DNA of 32,082 nt, from the NCBI GenBank assembly GCA_945919295.1, contig CAMEJC010000010.1, positions 1-32,082 of the forward strand, written 5' to 3'. Under the pieces are notes generated by a model. It worked only from the letters and a program-made list of their open reading frames with translations. It had not been told where the DNA came from and did not search any database. Positions within the stretch are counted from its first letter, which is position 1; every line of letters starts with the position of its first letter. This document shows, one piece after another, positions 25,742 through 32,082 of this stretch. The DNA comes from an uncultured Mycoplasmatota bacterium (GTDB lineage: Bacteria > Bacillota_I > Bacilli_A > RF39 > UBA660). The translations under genes were made by a program, and so were the position numbers.

Positions 25742-26671
25742 ATGTTTAAATATACACTAGATAATAAAAGATATCATACTCTAAATTATTATTTAAAAAA
25801 CAAATTTAATTGCAAAGTATATAAAGTAAGTTTAAATGCCGGATTTACCTGCCCTAATATTGATGGAACAAAAGGATATGGAGGATGCATATACTGTTCT
25901 AAAACAGGATCTGGTGAACACGGTGGAAATCCGCATAAAGATCTTATTACCCAGTTTAATGATGTCAAAGAAGTAATAGATAAAAAGTGGCCTAATGCTA
26001 AATATATTGCCTATTTCCAAGCCAGAACTAATACCTATGCTCCACTAAAAGTATTAAAAGAAAAATATGAAACAGTTCTAAAAATAGATAACGTTATTGG
26101 TCTTGATATCGCAACTAGATGTGATGCTATAAATAATGAAACACTAGATTATTTAGAAGAATTATCTAAAAGAACTTTTCTTACTATTGAATTAGGTCTT
26201 CAAACTACTAAAGAAGAAACCTCTAAACTTATTAATCGTGGACATACACTAAAAGAATTCGATGATATGGTAAAAAAATTAAGAGATAGAAACATCAATG
26301 TTGTCGTTCATATCATTAATGGTCTTCCATATGAAACAGAAGAAGATATGTTAAATACAGTAAGACATCTTAATAAACTCAATATCCAAGGCATAAAAAT
26401 CCACATGCTTAATATTATTAAAGATACTCCTTTAGAAACTTTATATAATAAAGATAATTTTCATATTTTAACTAAAGAAGAATATATAGATATAGTTATC
26501 AAACAGTTAGAATTATTAAAACCAGAAATAGTAATACATAGAATTACTTCCGATCCTGATATAAAAACATTAGTTGAACCAAAATGGTTAACAAAAAAAT
26601 TCTGTGTCTTAAATGATATTGATAAAGAAATGGTAAGAAGAAATACTTATCAAGGAAAATACTATAAGTAA
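25742..26671 (+). CDS. TIGR01212-family radical SAM protein (YhcC/YtqA-like), 309 aa
   Basis: A cytoplasmic iron-sulphur enzyme of the radical SAM superfamily. The cluster ligands are C37, C49 and C52 in FTCPN...GGCIYC (CX11CX2C). This is the expanded spacing seen in the YhcC/TIGR01212 group rather than the classic CX3CX2C. Further family-like segments are YFQARTNTYAPL, IGLDIATRCD, ELGLQTTKEET, NRGHT and IHMLNIIKDTPL. Length is standard. The reaction of this family was long unassigned; tRNA modification is a possibility that I cannot confirm here. Monocistronic, with its own promoter and a strong terminator at its stop. Confidence 0.93.
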   Translation: MFKYTLDNKRYHTLNYYLKNKFNCKVYKVSLNAGFTCPNIDGTKGYGGCIYCSKTGSGEHGGNPHKDLITQFNDVKEVIDKKWPNAKYIAYFQARTNTYAPLKVLKEKYETVLKIDNVIGLDIATRCDAINNETLDYLEELSKRTFLTIELGLQTTKEETSKLINRGHTLKEFDDMVKKLRDRNINVVVHIINGLPYETEEDMLNTVRHLNKLNIQGIKIHMLNIIKDTPLETLYNKDNFHILTKEEYIDIVIKQLELLKPEIVIHRITSDPDIKTLVEPKWLTKKFCVLNDIDKEMVRRNTYQGKYYK

Positions 26672-26702
26672 AAATTAGTACTAACACTAGTACTAATTTT
26701 TT
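26671..26702. terminator. Bidirectional terminator between radical SAM gene and surface operon
   Basis: AAAATTAGTACTA and TAGTACTAATTTTTT form a perfect 13-bp stem with a 4-nt loop. It begins at the last base of the radical SAM stop codon. On the minus strand it ends in TTTTT, so it can also stop the convergent surface operon. Confidence 0.9.
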
Positions 26703-26705
26703 ACT

Positions 26706-26726
26706 TTTCACACAAAAAATGTGAAA
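26706..26726. repeat. Inverted repeat (7 bp) downstream of the surface operon
   Basis: TTTCACA and TGTGAAA are separated by 7 nt. No T-run follows on either strand, so it is at best an mRNA 3'-end stabiliser next to the terminator. The bases 26727-26770 show nothing else. Confidence 0.4.
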
Positions 26727-26770
26727 CTTCGGATTGAATATAACAATAATATTATCTTTAATAATAAATA

Positions 26771-28156
26771 TTATAATTTATTCTTTTTACGATAGAAATA
26801 TATTCCAGAACATAGAGATAATACCAATAATACCGCTACAATAATATAGATTATATTACCTGTAGGAGGAGGCATCACATCATTTTCTACTACTTTACCA
26901 TCTTTATCTTTCCTATTTATTTTAAATGTATATACTCTTTCATCACCATTTTCTGCAATTACTTTACATTCTAAGGTATTAGACCCAACTTTTATATCTG
27001 CTAGATTAAATATATACATATAATCATCTTCTGGATATACACGATATTCCATATAAAACATTTTGTTATTTTTATATACAATATCCTCGTAATATTCATC
27101 ATTATCTTTTACTACTCTAACAAGTTCATTATTTAGATAATAAGAGCATTCTGTCTCATGATCATTACATTTTTCTTCAGCCGATTCAATACTTGATAAA
27201 TATTCTTTAAATATATTAATATCATAAATACTATCACCATTAAATATAACATCACCAACTTTAGCTTTGTCAGAAATGTCCCCTCCCACGAATAATAAAC
27301 ATTCAGATAATTCATTACTTATTCTATTTTTTCCATCTAAATCCATAAAACATAAATTAGACTCTTTATTATCTATAGTTAACTCATAACTTGTTTTATT
27401 TTTATCAAATCCTATATCATAATTAACAAAATTAAAGTCAAGTAAATAATTTTCTTTACTTCTACTATCAGGTCTAGTTATATTTAATGTATATGTTTTT
27501 TTAGTACCATCTTCTGCTGTTACTACTATATTATAAGTATTTTTACCATAATTTAAATTCTTGGTTCCATCGCCAGTAACTGTAGCTTTACTATCTTCCT
27601 TAGTCACCACAATATTAGCAGTACTATCTTTTAATTCAATATCAAAAGAAGTTTTATTCTTACTAAAGAAAGCCCCATCTCCATTTACTTTTATACCAGA
27701 CAAATTGTTATTACTACTAGGTATTCTTATACTTGCACTTGCATCTACTATTTCATATTCTTCTTTATCATGTGAAAAAGTAGTGTTAGATAAAGTTATT
27801 TTTTCATCTTTGTTAGTTACATTATCTTTTGCCTTTAATGTTAATAACCCTATAGTGAAATCTGATTTTACTGTTTCTTCTCTATAAACACTTATTTTTT
27901 TATCAGATAAATCGTTACCTTGCCAAGAACTTTGTGGAGTAAAACTTACTATTTCTAAATTATCAGATAGATTTATAGTTGTGTCTATAGATGTTATTTC
28001 ATTATCTGTTTTTCCTTTTATTGTACATTCAGTTGTATTACCTGCTTTTATAGCACTTGGATTACAGGAAATAGTTATATTTCCTGTATCCGCATTAACA
28101 TAAAATGGTAATATCATTATTATAAATGTTATTATTGAAAATATCTTTTTTCTCAT
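26771..28156 (-). CDS. Secreted cohesin-like/cadherin-like sandwich protein with PPPTG wall-anchor-like tail, 461 aa
   Basis: Signal peptide (MRKKIFSIITFIIMILPFY, then VNA). Residues ~25-150 read like a cohesin or related beta-sandwich: ISCNPSAIKAGNTTECTIK, NLEIVSFTP, then FTIGLLTLKAKDNV and KITLSNTTFS. A cadherin-like beta-sandwich (PF12733 type) follows at ~152-228, ending GTKKTYTLNITRP. Two more sandwich-like segments follow, the last ending NGDERVYTFKINRK. The C-terminus is PPPTG (429-433), a 22-residue hydrophobic helix and RKKNKL, which has sortase-signal layout with an unusual pentapeptide. The start overlaps the stop of the upstream gene by 4 nt. I infer the membrane- or wall-bound anchor of a scaffold; no sortase gene is in the window. 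Confidence 0.85.
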   Translation of the reverse strand: MRKKIFSIITFIIMILPFYVNADTGNITISCNPSAIKAGNTTECTIKGKTDNEITSIDTTINLSDNLEIVSFTPQSSWQGNDLSDKKISVYREETVKSDFTIGLLTLKAKDNVTNKDEKITLSNTTFSHDKEEYEIVDASASIRIPSSNNNLSGIKVNGDGAFFSKNKTSFDIELKDSTANIVVTKEDSKATVTGDGTKNLNYGKNTYNIVVTAEDGTKKTYTLNITRPDSRSKENYLLDFNFVNYDIGFDKNKTSYELTIDNKESNLCFMDLDGKNRISNELSECLLFVGGDISDKAKVGDVIFNGDSIYDINIFKEYLSSIESAEEKCNDHETECSYYLNNELVRVVKDNDEYYEDIVYKNNKMFYMEYRVYPEDDYMYIFNLADIKVGSNTLECKVIAENGDERVYTFKINRKDKDGKVVENDVMPPPTGNIIYIIVAVLLVLSLCSGIYFYRKKNKL

Positions 28157-29799
28157 TTTTCAACCTCCAACGTATCTACTCTCTTCTTAAAGAAACGATA
28201 TAGTCTTGCTACGTCATTTATTTTTATTGAACTATCATTTATAATATCACCTGAAAAAGTTTGATACTTCTCAAACGTCTTTTTACCTTTCAAATTATTA
28301 TATAATAACGCTACATCACCATTATCTATTTTTCCATCACCATTTATATCTCCTAGAACAGATATCGTATAAATTTCAGTTTTTTCTTCTAAAGCTATTT
28401 CTACAGTATCACCAGTTTTAATTATATTTGTTTTATCTAATTCTTCCTTACTATCTTTATCCTTTACCGTTACTGTTCCTGAAGTATCTATTTTAGTTAA
28501 TAATGTTTCTACCGTAGTATCATGTTCTTGTCTTGTTAGTATCTTATTAGTATCATCTTTAGTAGTTTTAATATTTAAATATTCTTCACTAAATTCATAT
28601 TCTTCTAATAACTCTTCTTTATAATATACTTTTAATTTATCATTTTCAGTTAAAGTACCAGTAGTTATTTCTTCATTATTATTATCAAATATTTTTATTG
28701 TTACACCAGATAATACTAAACTATTTATAAATGTATCATAATCTACATTTTTACCTATATATACCTTATTATTAGCTATACTATATTTATTACTAGTAAT
28801 ATTAATTAAATTAATCTCTGTTACCTTTTCTTCACCATAACTTATCGTTAATATATTATTTTCCACATTACCAGTTAATTCTTTTGGTAAGTTTAAATTA
28901 GATATTATCGCATCCTTATTTACATCACTCTTAGTATATAAATTATTATCTTCTTTATAATACTTATATATATCCGTTGTAAGAGTATATGGTCTAAATA
29001 CTTTTATAGTATATATATTTTCTTTACCTGTTTCACTAATTACTTTAATATCTATATTATTAGTACCATAATGTAACTTAATATTCTCTAATATTCCCTC
29101 AATAGTAGAATATTCATTTGTTTTTTCTACAGTTATATTTAAAGTATCACTATCAATAGTACTAGTATAAATATTACTATCCTTATTAAACTCTTCATTT
29201 AAAGTTCCTTTATCTAAAGTAATATTATTTAAAGTATTAACATCAGAAGGAATTCTTATTTCCTTTACTACATCTTCACTAGTATAAAATGCTTCTCCAG
29301 AAGTATTAGATATTTTAATATTACTAAAAGTTATAGTAAATATATCACCATTTTCAGCAGTATCTGGTACCTTATATTTAAAAGTACCAAGTGTATATGT
29401 ACCTTTTATTCCTCCACCAGACAAATTAATCGTCATAATACCAGAACTATTACCAGATACCATCTCGTAACAACCATTTTCTTTAGTACAACTTGAATCC
29501 TGTGTAAACGATTCAAAAGTTAAATCATCATATATTATGCTTATGTTCATACCCTGTGATTCCTCAGTAGATATATTAACACTAATATCACAAGATATAG
29601 TTTCCCCAGCCTTAGATGTTTCTGGACAAGTAATATTTACATAATCTGTACTATTTATAGCATATGTACTATTTTTCGTAACAAATATAAGTATTATTAC
29701 CATTATAATAATAAACAACATTATACCAATACTAATATATTTATTCTTCTTAATAAAACGAATCCCATTATCAAATAATAACTTAATTCTATTTATCAT
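28153..29799 (-). CDS. Adaptor-like surface protein: TM segment, cohesin-like domain, sandwich domain, C-terminal dockerin, 548 aa
   Basis: A basic N-terminus precedes a hydrophobic helix (21-40), either a signal anchor or a long signal peptide (TYA at ~44-47). Residues ~50-190 look cohesin-like: CPETSKAGETISCDISVNIS, GMNISIIYDDLTFESFT, GIMTINLSGG, YTLGTFKYKVPD. A cadherin-like sandwich follows (to ~285), ending NIYTIKVFRP. Next comes a module shared with the LRR protein (LINITSNKYSI). A pre-dockerin module (KTGDTVEIALEEKTEIYTISVL) leads into a type I dockerin at ~482-545: GDINGDGKIDNGDVALL and GDIINDSSIKINDVARLY, both with Asp at the calcium-loop positions. Start and stop overlap neighbours by 4 nt. 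A protein carrying both cohesin-like and dockerin modules would bridge anchor and client. Confidence 0.85.
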   Translation of the reverse strand: MINRIKLLFDNGIRFIKKNKYISIGIMLFIIIMVIILIFVTKNSTYAINSTDYVNITCPETSKAGETISCDISVNISTEESQGMNISIIYDDLTFESFTQDSSCTKENGCYEMVSGNSSGIMTINLSGGGIKGTYTLGTFKYKVPDTAENGDIFTITFSNIKISNTSGEAFYTSEDVVKEIRIPSDVNTLNNITLDKGTLNEEFNKDSNIYTSTIDSDTLNITVEKTNEYSTIEGILENIKLHYGTNNIDIKVISETGKENIYTIKVFRPYTLTTDIYKYYKEDNNLYTKSDVNKDAIISNLNLPKELTGNVENNILTISYGEEKVTEINLINITSNKYSIANNKVYIGKNVDYDTFINSLVLSGVTIKIFDNNNEEITTGTLTENDKLKVYYKEELLEEYEFSEEYLNIKTTKDDTNKILTRQEHDTTVETLLTKIDTSGTVTVKDKDSKEELDKTNIIKTGDTVEIALEEKTEIYTISVLGDINGDGKIDNGDVALLYNNLKGKKTFEKYQTFSGDIINDSSIKINDVARLYRFFKKRVDTLEVEK

Positions 29800-32082
29800 T
29801 TTAGTTCACTTCCCTTAGTAAAATAATTAACTATTTTTATAACATCATCTACATCAGCTTGTCCATCACTATTAACATCCGAAGATAATAAATATGCCTC
29901 TTCTAAAGATGTTTTACCAACAAAATGATTAACTATTTTAATAACATCATCTACATCTACTTTACCATCACCACTAGAATCTCCTATTAAAGATAAAATA
30001 TATTCTATACCATTATCAAATATTATTTTATCCCCTGTTCTTAAATTTCTATCAGTAATAACATTATTATCTTTATCCTTAATACTATAACTAATATTAG
30101 TTAATATATTATTCTTAAACACATCAACATTAGTACCATTAACTATCTTACTAATTATCTTTTTATCATCATTCTTATCATAATCAATTATATCCAAATA
30201 TTCTTTTTCATTAGATATATTAAATATCTTTATAGTATTATTATTTAACTTACATACTAATTTATTATCACTAACAGATAACTCCAAATCATCACTAGTA
30301 ACATTACTAAGTATTATCCCTTCTATAGTATACTTCATATCACATTCATTTGCACATTCAGTTTGATTTGCAGTATTAGTACAACTAGAATAACAGTTAT
30401 TTAAATTTGATTCCATTTCTTCTTCAGCACTATCTATAAAGATAGTATCTTTATTAACCTGATAAGTACTATTTATTTTATATAATGTATATTCTTTAAT
30501 TACTTTATCATTATATTTAATAACTAATTTATTATCAACTATCTCTTTAGTACCATAATTAATATTTATCTTATTTAAATCTAAATTATTTACATATACA
30601 ATATCATTATTATTAATATTATATATATTAGAATTAACTTCTAATTTAATTAAATTATATTCTTTAATTACTTTACCATTATGTTTAATTATTAGTTTAT
30701 TATCAACTATCTCTTTAGTACCATAATTAATATTTACATTATCTAAATTAAATTCTTTATTCAAAAAAGTAGTGTATTTTATTTCATTATCTTCAACAAA
30801 ATAATTATCAGATGTCACTTCTAATTTAATTAAATTATATTCTTTAATTACTTTATCATTATGTTTAATTATTAGTTTATTATTTTCAATATAATTAGTA
30901 TATCCATCTACATCACCATAATCAAACTCAATATTACTAAGTATTTTTTCACTATCAGTATCAAAATTAATATATATATTATCTTTATCTATTATATAAG
31001 TATCAGAAGTAATATTATATACATAGATAAAACATCTTTGTGGATCTTCATTAAAATAAAATTGTTTGATTAATGTTTTTTCTGAATTATATATCGCTTG
31101 TAATGCTTTTCCCATTCCAGTTTTTATAGGAGTAATTTTATTATCTTCAATTTTCAAAATATTAGTATCTTTAGTACTTAAACTGGTAGTCCATCCAGTA
31201 GGAAGTATTATTCCTCTATCTAGAGTAAATTCCTCATCTAATAAAGTATAATATTTTGTAAATAAATTATCTTCATATGCTAAATACTTTAATCTTGTAT
31301 TCTTACTTACATCTAGTTCTGTTAATTGATTGTAGGATACATTCAAATCAGTTAAAGCTGTATTCTTACTTACATCTAGTTCTGTTAATTGATTGTATTC
31401 TACATCCAATTTAGTTAATGCTGTATTCTTACTTACATCTAGTTCTGTTAATTGATTGTAGGATACATTCAAATCAGTTAAAGCTGTATTCTTACTTACA
31501 TCTAGTTCTGTTAATTTATTGCCCCGTGCAATCAAATCAGTTAATGCTGTATTCTTACTTACATCTAGTTCTGTTAATTGATTGTTCCGTGCAATCAAAT
31601 CAGTTAAAGCTGTATTCTTACTTACATCTAGTTCTGTTAATTGATTGTATTGTGCATACAAAGTAGTTAATGCTGTATTCTTACTTACATCTAGTTTTGT
31701 TAATTGATTAATTTCTACATTCAAATAAGTTAATGCTGTATTCTTACTTACATCTAGTTCTGTTAATTGATTATGTCTTACAGACAAATCAGTTAATGCT
31801 GTATTCTTACTTACATCTAGTTCTGTTAATTGATTACCATCTACATCCAAATAAGTTAATGCTGTATTCTTACTTACATCTAGTTCTGTTAATTGATTGT
31901 TATATACACTCAAAGAAATTAAAGCTGTATTCTTACTTACATCTAGTTCTGTTAATTGATTATCACCTACACTCAAACCAGTTAAAGCTGTATTCTTACT
32001 TACATCTAGTTCTGTTAATTGATTATTACCTACACTCAAACCAGTTAAAGCTGTATTCTTACTTACATCTAGTTCTGTTAAT
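29796..32082 (-). CDS. Leucine-rich repeat surface protein with C-terminal dockerin (5' end beyond the window)
   Basis: The reading frame is open to the right edge, so the N-terminus is missing; TTG codons in the repeat should not be taken as starts. About 761 residues are visible. First come 12-13 near-identical 21-aa LRRs of the form LTELDVSKNTALTxLxVxxNQ. Then an irregular capping region (TGWTTSLSTKDTNILKIEDN). Then about three ~55-aa repeats built on NKLIIKHNDKVIKEYNLIKLEV. A Cys-rich insert (NCYSSCTNTANQTECANEC) follows. Last are a pre-dockerin module (RTGDKIIFDNGIEYILSLIGD) and a dockerin with two calcium loops, GDSSGDGKVDVDDVIKIV and SDVNSDGQADVDDVIKIV. It is the first visible gene of the operon and probably a receptor or adhesin docked onto the downstream products. 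Confidence 0.9.
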   Translation of the reverse strand, partial: LTELDVSKNTALTGLSVGNNQLTELDVSKNTALTGLSVGDNQLTELDVSKNTALISLSVYNNQLTELDVSKNTALTYLDVDGNQLTELDVSKNTALTDLSVRHNQLTELDVSKNTALTYLNVEINQLTKLDVSKNTALTTLYAQYNQLTELDVSKNTALTDLIARNNQLTELDVSKNTALTDLIARGNKLTELDVSKNTALTDLNVSYNQLTELDVSKNTALTKLDVEYNQLTELDVSKNTALTDLNVSYNQLTELDVSKNTRLKYLAYEDNLFTKYYTLLDEEFTLDRGIILPTGWTTSLSTKDTNILKIEDNKITPIKTGMGKALQAIYNSEKTLIKQFYFNEDPQRCFIYVYNITSDTYIIDKDNIYINFDTDSEKILSNIEFDYGDVDGYTNYIENNKLIIKHNDKVIKEYNLIKLEVTSDNYFVEDNEIKYTTFLNKEFNLDNVNINYGTKEIVDNKLIIKHNGKVIKEYNLIKLEVNSNIYNINNNDIVYVNNLDLNKININYGTKEIVDNKLVIKYNDKVIKEYTLYKINSTYQVNKDTIFIDSAEEEMESNLNNCYSSCTNTANQTECANECDMKYTIEGIILSNVTSDDLELSVSDNKLVCKLNNNTIKIFNISNEKEYLDIIDYDKNDDKKIISKIVNGTNVDVFKNNILTNISYSIKDKDNNVITDRNLRTGDKIIFDNGIEYILSLIGDSSGDGKVDVDDVIKIVNHFVGKTSLEEAYLLSSDVNSDGQADVDDVIKIVNYFTKGSELK
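31290..32082 (-). repeat. Tandem 63-bp LRR-coding repeats, ~12.5 units
   Basis: Each unit has an almost invariant ~38-bp block (encoding LTELDVSKNTAL) followed by a ~25-bp block that changes from unit to unit (encoding TxLxVxxNQ). Two units (ALTDLNVSYNQ) are identical across both blocks. The array runs past the window edge. Confidence 0.95.

Noticed and set aside
31418-31666. Plus-strand repetitive open frame (YSYLHLVLLIDC repeats)
   Set aside because: It is the antisense shadow of the LRR repeats; its periodicity follows from the 63-bp units.
31290-32082. CRISPR-like array: ~38-bp constant units alternating with ~25-bp variable units
   Set aside because: The period is exactly 63 bp, a multiple of three, and every unit is in frame with an LRR consensus. 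Constant blocks are not palindromic, variable blocks keep coding constraints (xLxVxxNQ), and no cas genes are present.
1-32082. UGA-as-tryptophan (Mycoplasma) code
   Set aside because: Conserved Trp positions (for example RNWYVID in L13) use TGG, and full-length genes are obtained with the standard stops.

Overview
The window is AT-rich DNA with Firmicutes-type signals: SD cores of the GGAGG or GGTGAT kind, sigma-A style promoters, T-tailed hairpin terminators, and a standard code (Trp is TGG and long ORFs stop at TGA/TAA/TAG normally). Gene content (PPDK, an M23 hydrolase with an EnvC-like coiled coil, minor pilins, dockerin and LRR surface proteins with PF12733-like sandwiches) suggests an uncultured, walled, low-GC gut Firmicute, perhaps of the RF39/Bacilli or small Clostridia type. 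That placement is inference; no phylogenetic marker search was possible.

Region 1 (about 1-8760) is accessory. It holds an 82-aa orphan. Next is a two-gene minus-strand unit: an ankyrin-AAA+ (ClpA/B-like) ATPase at 3465-5051 and a 966-aa partner at 543-3443 with a C-terminal Cys/Trp-rich, GNAT-like-looking motif. This unit lies between two copies of a shared motif (411 and 5205), and a perfect-phase tandem 25-bp repeat sits just upstream of its promoter. Upstream lie a PIN-like nuclease with C-terminal membrane helices (5277-7229), a decayed parB (frameshift plus nonsense codon, 7385-8262) and an XRE regulator. The XRE/ParB pair looks like the remnant of a mobile element, and the other genes look like conflict or defence cargo.

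Region 2 (8885-26702) is housekeeping: ppdK, rplM-rpsI with a consensus promoter and probable L13 leader, uvrC, tRNA-Ser(GCU), a SPOR-like membrane protein, two minor pilins divergent from a PilB/GspE-type ATPase, a helical-repeat protein, an 84-aa protein, rnhB, obgE, an overlooked 38-aa single-TM gene, a CtpE-like P-type ATPase, an M23 murein hydrolase, an MFS-like permease and a TIGR01212-type radical SAM protein. Genes are tightly packed, and several terminators start inside or overlap stop codons.

Region 3 (26771-32082, running off the right edge) is a translationally coupled surface operon with 4-nt overlaps. It encodes an LRR protein ending in a dockerin, a protein with a cohesin-like domain and a C-terminal dockerin, and a cohesin-like protein with a PPPTG + TM + basic tail. 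I read this as a miniature cohesin/dockerin scaffold displaying a repeat-variable LRR receptor or adhesin. It is the strongest candidate for an undescribed system here, with the ankyrin-AAA+ module second.
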